Below the pieces are notes generated by a model. It was given only the letters and a program-made list of their open reading frames with translations. It made no database searches and was not told the DNA's origin. This document shows positions 42,265 through 49,582 of a stretch of 64,000 nt of DNA, in pieces (positions within the stretch are counted from its first letter, which is position 1; every line of letters starts with the position of its first letter). Position numbers and translations under genes: made by a program. The DNA is from Arthrobacter sp. OY3WO11. Lineage in GTDB: Bacteria > Actinomycetota > Actinomycetes > Actinomycetales > Micrococcaceae. The DNA lies in NCBI RefSeq assembly GCF_001641125.1, contig NZ_LWLP01000001.1:1573080-1637079 (forward strand). The letters are read 5' to 3'.

Positions 42265-43686
42265 TTGTTTGTGACTACGCATCCAGATTTCAGTTCCCCC
42301 CGGATCGCAATCCTGGGAGGTGGTCCCGGCGGGTACGAAGCCGCCATGGTGGCCGCCTCGCTGGGGGCGCAGGTCACCATCATCGAACGTGCGGGACTGG
42401 GCGGATCGGCTGTGCTGACCGACGTCGTCCCTTCCAAGACCCTGATTGCCACCGCGGACCTCATGACCCGCGTGGGCGAGGCGGGCGAGCTGGGAGTGAA
42501 GTTCGACGTCGACGGCGGCGCCTTTGTGCCCGTGATGCGCGCCGACCTCAAACACATCAACGACCGTCTGCTGAACCTTGCCCGCAGCCAGTCCAAGGAC
42601 ATCCACGACGGCCTGGAAAACCTGGGAGTGCGGATCATCACCGGGTCCGGCCGCCTGCTCGATGACCACACCATTGAAGTCCTCACGGCGGAAGGCACCG
42701 AAACCGTTGAAGCGGACACCATCCTGCTCGCCGTGGGCGCCCACCCGCGCGAGCTTCCCACGGCACGGCCGGACGGGGAACGGATCCTCAACTGGACCCA
42801 GATCTACGACCTTGATGAGCTGCCCGAGGACCTGATCGTGGTGGGTTCCGGTGTCACCGGGGCCGAGTTCGCCTCCGCATACAACGGACTGGGATCGAAA
42901 GTCACGCTGATTTCCAGCCGTGACAGGGTGCTTCCCGGATCCGATGTGGACGCGGCAGTAGTACTGGAGGAAGTGTTCGAACGCCGCGGCGTCCGGGTCC
43001 TGTCCCGCTCCCGCGCCGAAACCGTGGAGCGGACGGACGACGGCGTGGTGGTCACCCTCAGCGACGGGTCCAAGGTCACCGGCAGCCACTGCCTGCTGTG
43101 CCTGGGCTCCATTCCCAACACCGCGGGGATCGGCCTCGAAGAGGCCGGCGTGGCGGTCAGCGAAAGCGGCCACATCAAGGTGGACGGCGTATCCCGCACC
43201 TCAGCCCCCAACATCTACGCCGCCGGTGACTGCACCGGCGTGCTGCCGCTTGCCTCCGTGGCGGCCATGCAGGGCCGCATCGCCGTGGCGCACTTCATGG
43301 GCGACACCGTCACCCCGCTCAAGCTGCACCAGGTGGCATCGAACATCTTCACCTCCCCGGAAATCGCGAACGTCGGCGTCTCGGAAGCTGAGATCGAGTC
43401 GGGGAAGTACCAGGGCGACGTCATCAAACTCTCGCTGCGCAGCAACGCCCGCGCCAAGATGCGGAACCACCGCGACGGCTTCGTGAAGATCTTTGCCCGC
43501 AAGGGTTCCGGCACCGTCATCGGCGGCGTGGTTGTGGGACCGAACGCCTCGGAGCTGATCTTCCCCATCTCCATCGCGGTGCAGCAAAAGCTGCACGTGG
43601 ACGACGTCGCCAGCACCTTCACCGTCTACCCCTCCCTGAGCGGCTCCATTTCCGAGGCGGCACGCCGCCTGCACGTCCACTTGTAA
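42265..43686 (+). CDS. lpdA: NAD(P)H quinone dehydrogenase, LpdA-like (no redox disulfide)
   Basis: A 473-residue flavoprotein of the dihydrolipoamide dehydrogenase superfamily. The FAD motif RIAILGGGPGGYEAAMVAASLG is at the N-terminus. The position that carries the redox CxxxxC in true lipoamide dehydrogenases reads GLGGSAVLTDVVPSKTL, without cysteines, as in mycobacterial LpdA (Rv3303c), a quinone reductase. NAD binding is at LIVVGSGVTGAEFASAYN, the second FAD motif is NIYAAGDCTGVLPLASVA, and the dimerisation domain is C-terminal, lacking the usual HxxxxE pair. The start TTG at 42265 has AGGAGA six bases upstream; GTG at 42271 is an alternative. Confidence 0.9.
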   Translation: MFVTTHPDFSSPRIAILGGGPGGYEAAMVAASLGAQVTIIERAGLGGSAVLTDVVPSKTLIATADLMTRVGEAGELGVKFDVDGGAFVPVMRADLKHINDRLLNLARSQSKDIHDGLENLGVRIITGSGRLLDDHTIEVLTAEGTETVEADTILLAVGAHPRELPTARPDGERILNWTQIYDLDELPEDLIVVGSGVTGAEFASAYNGLGSKVTLISSRDRVLPGSDVDAAVVLEEVFERRGVRVLSRSRAETVERTDDGVVVTLSDGSKVTGSHCLLCLGSIPNTAGIGLEEAGVAVSESGHIKVDGVSRTSAPNIYAAGDCTGVLPLASVAAMQGRIAVAHFMGDTVTPLKLHQVASNIFTSPEIANVGVSEAEIESGKYQGDVIKLSLRSNARAKMRNHRDGFVKIFARKGSGTVIGGVVVGPNASELIFPISIAVQQKLHVDDVASTFTVYPSLSGSISEAARRLHVHL

Positions 43687-43836
43687 GGGCGCGTCGGAAT
43701 CCACCAGATTCCAGGGCCATGCGAGTCTGGACCACTTCGCGCCGCGTGCATAGACTCCTCGAAGGAACGGCCGGGAATTCCATCAGCGGATTTTCCCGGC
43801 CGTCCCTGCACCAGCCATCAACGCAAGGAGCAGCCC

Positions 43837-44097
43837 GTGGAACTGAACGACGTCAAGTGGAACGAACAGGCGCGCGAAAAAATCCTGGTGGATGCGGACC
43901 GGGCCCTGCAGGAAGCGGTCCGCGAGGCAAGCTCGTCCCTGGCCAACGCGGACAAGGACGAAGTGTACAAGTTCCTGTTTGAGCAGCTGAAGGACCAGTT
44001 CGTCGATTTCCAGCCCGGCCCGGACCTCACCCGTTATGCGGAGGCGGTAGCAAACGGTGACTTCGGTTCCGGCGGTTCAACGGGTACGGAAGGGTAG
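43837..44097 (+). CDS. Small conserved-looking protein, unknown function
   Basis: An 86-residue protein starting at GTG 43837 with AAGGAG upstream. It is rich in charged residues and predicted mostly helical (WNEQAREKILVDADRALQEAVREASSSLANADKDEVYKFLFEQLKDQFVDF), ending in a Gly/Ser/Thr-rich tail. No motif is recognised. It is followed nine bases later by the PspC-domain gene, so they are probably co-transcribed. Confidence 0.75.
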   Translation: MELNDVKWNEQAREKILVDADRALQEAVREASSSLANADKDEVYKFLFEQLKDQFVDFQPGPDLTRYAEAVANGDFGSGGSTGTEG

Positions 44098-44106
44098 GCA
44101 GAAGCA

Positions 44107-44292
44107 ATGTCAGCAGCACTCGTGAGGCCGCGCAGCGGCAAAATCATTGGCGGGGTGTGCGCGGCCCTGGCAGCCCGCTTTGGACTTCCGAAGTTCCTGG
44201 TCCGGTTGGGCTTCATCATCTTTGGCCTGGTAGGGGTCGGTGAACTGGCCTACATCGTGCTCTGGATCCTCATTCCCAAGGCGCCGGCTTAA
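44107..44292 (+). CDS. PspC domain protein
   Basis: A 61-residue single-domain PspC protein: VRPRSGKIIGGVCAALAARFGLPKFLVRLGFIIFGLVGVGELAYIVLWILIPK. The Arg/Lys-rich start and single long hydrophobic span (~30-58) are typical of PspC envelope-stress proteins. It ends in a strong terminator. Confidence 0.9.
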   Translation: MSAALVRPRSGKIIGGVCAALAARFGLPKFLVRLGFIIFGLVGVGELAYIVLWILIPKAPA

Positions 44293-44324
44293 GGCACCAA
44301 GAAGGGGATTTCCGCCAGGACCTC

Positions 44325-44360
44325 GGGTTGGCCCCGCGCTGTGGGGCCAACCCTTTATTT
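44325..44360 (+). terminator. Intrinsic terminator after the PspC gene
   Basis: Eleven-base perfect arms GGGTTGGCCCC (44325-44335) and GGGGCCAACCC (44343-44353) are followed by TTTATTT. Confidence 0.92.
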
Positions 44361-44530
44361 ACTTGAGGGGCAAATTGTTGGGGTTGCAGAGGACCCCGGG
44401 ATGGCGGGTGGCCAGCGGTAGAAGGCGGGTCCCTCTTTGTCGAAAGCCACAGAATTCTTTGCGGACGCCTCCCAGCCGCCTGGGACGTTGGGCCCTACCG
44501 CCTGAGCCCACCCCGCGGGCACTGTGGAGC

Positions 44531-44791
44531 ATGGCCACTATTTACATTGCTTACGGCAGCGTTGAAGGGCAGACGGCCCGCATCGCAGAGTACATCGCCG
44601 ACGTCATTCGGGCACACGGGCACGAGGCAGAAACAGCGGACCTCAAACAAGCTCCGAACAGCATTCCGGACGGGCAGGACGGCGTCATCGTGGCGGCATC
44701 GGTGCATGTTGGCAAGCACGAGGGCTACGTTGCAGACTTTGTCCACAACAACCGCAGGGCGGTTTCTCACCAACGTCGCAACACCGACTGA
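44531..44791 (+). pseudogene. Flavodoxin/HemG-like protein, 5' fragment (split by IS)
   Basis: N-terminal 75 residues of a flavodoxin-domain protein (MATIYIAYGSVEGQTARIAEYIADVIRAHGHEAETADLKQ...VAASVHVGKHEGYVADFVHNNR) similar to menaquinone-type protoporphyrinogen oxidase (HemG). The homologous frame ends at 44756, where the left end of the IS30-family element begins, and then runs into element sequence to a TGA at 44791. The 3' half resumes at 47031. Joining 44756 to 47032 restores one frame through HNNR-S-ELERLPSALV, so the insertion is simple and probably recent. Confidence 0.88.
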
Positions 44792-44806
44792 AAGTGGTGT
44801 TGATTC

Positions 44807-46105
44807 ATGCGCAGTTCGACGCGCCGATCGAGGAAAATGGGCCCAGAGGGCTTGGTTGAGAAGAAGCCCTTGTACGTTCAGCTGATGAAGCAGGGATATT
44901 CCAACTCCGAGGCCTGCAGGGTCCTCGGCATAGGCCGGAACACAGGCCATCACTGGTTGCATGGACGCAACGGTGTGGAGGGCTTGATCCAGCAAGGTTT
45001 GGATCCGAGGCCGCGCGTAGCGGTGCCTGCGGCCGGCGGATCCCTCCGTTACTTATCAGAAGATGAACGCATCTTCATTGCCGACCGTCTATTGGCCCGT
45101 GCAAGCCTTCGATCCATCGCCCGGGAGCTTGGCAGGTCCGCATCCACGATTAGCAGGGAGTTGGCCCGAAACCGTCCTGACTCCCGCCGCTATCATCCGT
45201 TCCGTGCCCAGAAAATGGCGCAGAAGAGACGACCGAGACCCCGGCTTTCCAAGCTGACCGGTGACGCCGACCTGCGGCAGTACGTTGTGCAATGCCTGTC
45301 GAAGCGATGGAGCCCGCAACAGGTCTGCCGAGCGTTGAAGAAACGGTTTCCAGGCGAACTCCACAGGCATCTGGCTCACGAAACGATCTACCGCGCGCTT
45401 TACGGCCTGAGTATTCGCCCTGTCCCATCGGGCTCTGCCCGGCTGTTGCGTTCCGGAAAATACAGCCGGCGGCCGCGGTCGCGGACCAAGGTGAAGCCGC
45501 GCCAATACATCACCGATGCCCTGAAGATCGGGGATCGGCCGGCCCATATTGCCACCCGGGAGGAGGCAGGCCATTGGGAAGGCGATCTCATCATGGGGAA
45601 GGCGAACAAGTCCGCGATAGTCACCCTGGTGGAGCGGTCCTCACGGTTCCTTATCGCCTTTGCGCTTCCGCCAGGGATCAGGTCTGACGTCATGCGCGAC
45701 CGGCTCATAGAAGTTCTCGGAGTCCTGCCGGCCACGCTGCGGAGAACATTGACCTGGGACCGGGGTTCCGAGATGGCCAGGCACGCCGAGGTGACTGTAG
45801 CGCTCGGTACGCTCGTCTACTTCTGTGATCCTGCCAGCCCATGGCAACGGGCTTCGAACGAGAACGCCAACGGTCTGCTCCGCCAATACTTCCGGAAAGG
45901 AGCCGACCTCAGCACGGTAGAACCAGCCGATGTCCGCTTCGCCGCGGACGAGATCAACGGTCGGCCGCGTGCCGTCCTCGCGTGGAACAGTGCAACCGTC
46001 CGGTTTGCTTCCCTCCAAACCATTGCCGCGCTTCAGAACACTGCGATTTCCAGCGGCACCGAGGGCACGCTTCCTCCGCCCACAGCTGGGGATAATCCTT
46101 TATGA
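44807..46105 (+). CDS. IS30-family transposase
   Basis: A 432-residue transposase. An N-terminal helix-turn-helix (RYLSEDERIFIADRLLARASLRSIARELGRSASTISRELARN, ~80-122) binds the ends. The DDE core is in GHWEGDLIMGKANKSAIVTLVER (first Asp), LRRTLTWDRGSEMARHAEVT (second Asp) and PWQRASNENANGLLRQYFRKG (Glu). The frame is intact. A later ATG (44837, MGPEGLVEKK) with GAGGAAA just before it is an alternative start. The gene lies 24 bases inside the left end of the element. Confidence 0.93.
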   Translation: MRSSTRRSRKMGPEGLVEKKPLYVQLMKQGYSNSEACRVLGIGRNTGHHWLHGRNGVEGLIQQGLDPRPRVAVPAAGGSLRYLSEDERIFIADRLLARASLRSIARELGRSASTISRELARNRPDSRRYHPFRAQKMAQKRRPRPRLSKLTGDADLRQYVVQCLSKRWSPQQVCRALKKRFPGELHRHLAHETIYRALYGLSIRPVPSGSARLLRSGKYSRRPRSRTKVKPRQYITDALKIGDRPAHIATREEAGHWEGDLIMGKANKSAIVTLVERSSRFLIAFALPPGIRSDVMRDRLIEVLGVLPATLRRTLTWDRGSEMARHAEVTVALGTLVYFCDPASPWQRASNENANGLLRQYFRKGADLSTVEPADVRFAADEINGRPRAVLAWNSATVRFASLQTIAALQNTAISSGTEGTLPPPTAGDNPL

Positions 46106-46355
46106 GTTATCCACCGCTACGGCTACCAGGGAGCTACGCCAATGGCTCCCCCGATAACCCGAATTGACCCCCAACTGTGGACGGCAGGGTGTTGTGCCGG
46201 GATGCTCGTTAGGGAACCCTGACCGGACCGGGCCTGGTGCCCCCGCTGTCCTCTTAAACATCCCACCTGCTGCGACCCGCAAGCTGAGGAGGGAGGTCTA
46301 GGATCAGAGCAACTTTAGATGTGATGTCCGTGCAGATATTCATGGGAGTCGCTAA

Positions 46356-46595
46356 ATGAAGATGAAAGTGATTGTTGCAACCGCTCTCTTCCTGGCGTGC
46401 CTGGCGGTGGCAGTCTGGATATTGTCCGGCTCCGGCGACCTCTTGGCGGGAATCATAATGGTCGTTGGAATCGCAGTTGGCGCTCATTTCGCGGTCCGAT
46501 GGGGTGGCTCTCGTGCCCAGGAAAATGAGAAGAACATGCAGGAGTTGCTCTCGAAGAGAAAACCTCGCGACCCTGATCCAGACGAGAACGTTTGA
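46356..46595 (+). CDS. Small membrane protein carried by the IS30-like element
   Basis: A 79-residue protein with a good GGGAG site ahead of the ATG. Two hydrophobic segments (KVIVATALFLACLAVAVWIL, ~4-23; LLAGIIMVVGIAVGAHFAVRW, ~29-49) are followed by a charged tail (RAQENEKNMQELLSKRKPRDPDPDENV). No family is recognised. It is a passenger between the transposase and the right end; it may be cargo or a remnant of an earlier insertion. Confidence 0.6.
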   Translation: MKMKVIVATALFLACLAVAVWILSGSGDLLAGIIMVVGIAVGAHFAVRWGGSRAQENEKNMQELLSKRKPRDPDPDENV

Positions 46596-47003
46596 CTCTT
46601 ACCAGTTGCGGATAGCTGTCAACAATCTCGGCACCACCCGCTGAATTATCCATCGTTGCTGACCCGGGTCGAAGCTTCGCGTAGTCGATGCTGGATACCG
46701 AACGTATTGAGCGTTCGCACGCCGACGTACCTTTCCGGGCACCGAACACCTCACGAAACACAGCGAAACATTTCTTGCACCCCCGCCCGTTTAGACCGTC
46801 CCGTAAGCCGGTCCCTGAGCCGGGCGCACTCAGAGACCGACTAACTTCGCAGAAACAACGTTCGAGGAACGTTCCCTAAGACTCGTCCTGTGTATTGACC
46901 GGTGAGGGGGGCGCCATCTGGCTTACCTCCACACAAAGGATCAGCGTCGCGGCTCGTGTCCTGCCACCCGCAATCAGCATGCTGCTAGGGTCAAAAAACT
47001 GAC
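46596..47003 (+). other. Unassigned right part of the IS element
   Basis: About 400 bases between the small membrane-protein gene and the right inverted repeat. No credible gene is seen. It contains short repeats: AACGTTC twice near 46857-46875 (AACGTTCGAGGAACGTTC), and CGAAC...GTTCG around 46697-46720. The composition is less GC-rich than the surrounding chromosome. Confidence 0.5.
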
Positions 47004-47031
47004 TGTTGCGACGTTCGTTGGAAACCGCCCA

Positions 47032-47408
47032 GCGAACTTGAGCGTTTGCCGTCCGCCCTGGTCTCCGTCAGCCTGGCCGCCCACGGCGATGAAGCTGGCG
47101 CCGAGGGCTACGTGGCGACGTTCGAGGCGGAGACCGGCTGGCACCCCCGCCAGGTAGCGATGTTCTCCGGTGCGCTGATGTACACCCAATACAACTTCCT
47201 GAAACGCCAGCTGATGAAGAAGATCGTCAAGGACAAGGGCTCCCAGGACCTGGACACGTCCCGCGACTACATCTACACCGAGTGGGACGGCGTAAAGCAC
47301 TTCACGGAGGAGTTCCTGGCCGGAGTAACTGCTCCAGCGGGCCAGGCACAGGGTACCGGGACAACTCCGACAGAGGTCCCGGGATCTTCTCCAGGCGTCA
47401 ACCCGTGA
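47032..47408 (+). pseudogene. Flavodoxin/HemG-like protein, 3' fragment
   Basis: Continuation of the interrupted flavodoxin: ELERLPSALVSVSLAAHGDEAGAEGYVATFEAETGWHPRQVAMFSGALMYTQYNFLKRQLMKKIV...SRDYIYTEWDGVKHFTEEFLA, then a Thr/Pro-rich tail. The HemG-like YTxYNF and KRxLMKKI region is intact, so this was a functional gene before insertion. Its stop overlaps the GTG of the following lipoprotein (GTGA at 47405), showing that the two were an operon; transcription of the lipoprotein may now come from the element or a local promoter. Confidence 0.85.
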
Positions 47409-48022
47409 AAATCCCCGCAGCCATACCCGTCCTGTTCCTTGCTGCGTCCGCTTTTCTTGGCGGGTGTTCGCAGCCCGGGAACCAAAGCGCGCCGGCGCCG
47501 GCACCCCGCCCCTCCACCGGTGCCACAAGCCCTGCCTGCGACCTCATCACGCCTGAAATTGCGGCGAAAGTCGTACCCGGGATTATGCCGGTAGGCCAGA
47601 ACAGCAATGACAGGCCGCCCGGAAGCAAGGCCTATCTCTGCACGTATTCGAGCAAGTCCATGGAGGGAGGCATTACGGCCCCGTCGGTGGCCCTCACCTC
47701 TCCCGCCTCGTCGCAGGACATCTCCACAGCGGAGTCGGCGCCTTACTGCTCACCCGTCACCGGAATCGGTGACTTTGCCTGCCTGCAGTGGACCGGCTAC
47801 TTCCGCGGCGAGACCGGGGGCGCCTCCGCGAACGTTGTCCTCACGGCTGTCCGGGGCGACGAGACGCTCGAAATGCCGTACGTCACCTCCGCGCCCATGA
47901 ACGGCACGCCTGCACCCGACGGCGATGCGATGGCCCGTGCGCTCGCACAGGCAGCTGTGGAGGCCGGCTGGGGCAACGGCACCCCGCTCGGCGTTCCCGC
48001 GGCCCCTGCCCCTGCTTCCTAG
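47405..48022 (+). CDS. Putative lipoprotein (DUF3558-like)
   Basis: A 205-residue protein with a lipoprotein signal: VKIPAAIPVLFLAASAFLGGC, lipobox LGGC with Cys21. An Ala/Pro/Thr linker follows, then a domain with cysteines in SPACDLITPEIAAKVV, KAYLCTYSSKS, APYCSPVTGIGDFACLQW, reminiscent of the DUF3558 family of mycobacteria. The gene starts within the stop of the flavodoxin fragment (GTGA), and its TAG is immediately adjacent to the end of the nitrate reductase operon on the other strand. Function is unknown. Confidence 0.8.
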   Translation: MKIPAAIPVLFLAASAFLGGCSQPGNQSAPAPAPRPSTGATSPACDLITPEIAAKVVPGIMPVGQNSNDRPPGSKAYLCTYSSKSMEGGITAPSVALTSPASSQDISTAESAPYCSPVTGIGDFACLQWTGYFRGETGGASANVVLTAVRGDETLEMPYVTSAPMNGTPAPDGDAMARALAQAAVEAGWGNGTPLGVPAAPAPAS

Positions 48023-49582
48023 TCAGGCGGCCTGGACCGCCCGGAAGTGTTTTTCGATGAGCCCCTTGATGTCCTCGTGGCAGCCGCCGCAGCCGGTGCC
48101 GGCGCGCGTTGCCTTGGACACCTCTGGCACGGTGGAGCAGCCCTCCTCAACAGCGCCCTGGATGGCGGCTCCGCTGACTCCGGCACACCGGCAAACGGTG
48201 CCGGCGGGATCGGCGGCACCCGTGCCCGGCAGTTGGTCCGGCCCGTCGAGGCGCAGCAGCAGGGACCGGTCAGCGGGTAGTTCCGCACCGCGTTCGAACA
48301 GCCCCACAAGCTCGGCCGCCGTGCGGGGCATTCCCACCGCCACCAGGCCCTCCAGGACGCCACCGCGGGTGGTCATTTTGACGTAGCGGCCGTGCTCAGG
48401 GTCCGCCCACTGGGAAACCTGGAGGCGCGGGCGCCCGTTCACTGCACCGGCCGCGAGGGCGTCCTCGTCCCAGGGCTCCGCGGAATTGTCGCCGGCCACG
48501 GCCATGTTCATGCCGCGTGCCTTCAGGACAATGACACCCGGCTGCTCCGCCGGCAGTGCCGGCAGCAGGGCGGCGTCCTCCCCGCCGTCCGCCAGCAGGG
48601 TCAGGTACCCGGCCAGCCACTCGGCCTGCCGCCAGCCCGGCCCCACAAGGCCGGAGGGGCCCCTCGCGTAGCGGCAGGGGGCGCAGTCCGGATCCGGGCA
48701 GCGCACCTCGGCGCAGTCACCGATGGCAAAGATGTGCGGCTCGTGGTGCGCGCGGAGTTTGTGGTCCACCAGGATTCCCGCGGATGTGGAGAGCCCGCAG
48801 CCCTCGGCGAGCTCAGTGCGGGGACGGACGCCGCAAGAGAGCACCAGGAGGTCGCCGTCAATCGCGGACCCGTCGTCGAGCAGCAGCGCAGAGAAGCCGC
48901 CGTCGGCCGCGTTGTGCTCCACACCCGTGGAGCGGGCGTTGCCAGCCATCCGCACGCCGCAGCGGCGCAGGCTCGCCGCCAGCACGGAGCCGCCGCCGCG
49001 GTCGATGTTGCGGCCCAGCGGATGCGGGCCGTTGTGGACCACCGTGACGGTGGCTCCTTCTTCCGCCGCGGCCAGTGCGGTCTCCAGGCCCAGGACGCCG
49101 CCGCCCAGCACCACCACCCGCTTGCCGCCGGTCACGGCCCGCCGCAGCGCCTCGGCGTCGCGGAGGTCGCGAAGAGCGGTGACGCCGGCGGGGAGGACGG
49201 GGTGAGTGGGGTCGGGGTTGATGCCGGTCAGGTTGGGAATGACCGGGCGTGACCCCGTGGCAAAGACCAGCCGGTCGTAGTGGACGGCGCCGCCGTCGGA
49301 CAGGAGGACCTGTTGCCGGGCCCGGTCCACGCGCTTCACCCGCACACCCAGCCGGATGTCCACTCCGTCCCCGGCCAACTCAGCGGCGTCTGAGAGCGCC
49401 AGGGCTTCGGCAGTGGTCCTGCCCACGCCGAGATCGGCCACGAGCACGCGGTTGTAGGCGGCTTCAGCTTCCTCGCCCACCACTGTCAGGCCCACCTTGC
49501 CGCTGCGGACGGCAGGCAGGAGTTCGTCAATCAGCCGGGCCGCCACCGGGCCGAATCCCACAATGACAATCTGCTCGCTCAT
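48023..49582 (-). CDS. nasB: Assimilatory nitrate reductase electron-transfer subunit (FAD/[2Fe-2S])
   Basis: A 519-residue flavoprotein similar to the NirB N-terminal half: IVIVGFGPVAARLIDELLPAV at the start, LVFATGSRPVIPNLTG, VVLGGGVLGLETALAAAEEG, FAIGDCAEVRC. The C-terminal BFD-like [2Fe-2S] domain has CRCAGVSGAAIQGAVEEGC and GTGCGGCHEDIKGLI. It would pass electrons from NAD(P)H to the catalytic subunit encoded upstream. The ATG at 49582 overlaps the nasA stop (ATGA). Third gene of the nitrate operon. Confidence 0.9.
   Translation of the reverse strand: MSEQIVIVGFGPVAARLIDELLPAVRSGKVGLTVVGEEAEAAYNRVLVADLGVGRTTAEALALSDAAELAGDGVDIRLGVRVKRVDRARQQVLLSDGGAVHYDRLVFATGSRPVIPNLTGINPDPTHPVLPAGVTALRDLRDAEALRRAVTGGKRVVVLGGGVLGLETALAAAEEGATVTVVHNGPHPLGRNIDRGGGSVLAASLRRCGVRMAGNARSTGVEHNAADGGFSALLLDDGSAIDGDLLVLSCGVRPRTELAEGCGLSTSAGILVDHKLRAHHEPHIFAIGDCAEVRCPDPDCAPCRYARGPSGLVGPGWRQAEWLAGYLTLLADGGEDAALLPALPAEQPGVIVLKARGMNMAVAGDNSAEPWDEDALAAGAVNGRPRLQVSQWADPEHGRYVKMTTRGGVLEGLVAVGMPRTAAELVGLFERGAELPADRSLLLRLDGPDQLPGTGAADPAGTVCRCAGVSGAAIQGAVEEGCSTVPEVSKATRAGTGCGGCHEDIKGLIEKHFRAVQAA

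Larger units (their letters stand above)
44757..47030 (+). mobile_element. IS30-family insertion element carrying extra cargo (~2.27 kb)
   Basis: The ends are 27-bp imperfect inverted repeats at 44757-44783 and 47004-47030, each beginning GGGCGGTTTC at the outer edge and sharing AACGTCGCAACA. The transposase gene fills the left 1.35 kb; the remaining ~0.9 kb contains a small membrane-protein gene and unassigned sequence. Lengths near 2.3 kb are well above the usual 1.0-1.4 kb of this family. The flanking bases share only A or AG, compatible with a 2-bp duplication but not proof. It interrupts a flavodoxin gene in frame. Confidence 0.85.

Noticed and set aside
46656..46879. Two 62-63-residue frames in the right part of the IS element
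   Set aside because: Arg/Pro/Ser-rich, without ribosome sites or any plausible fold; probably chance frames.
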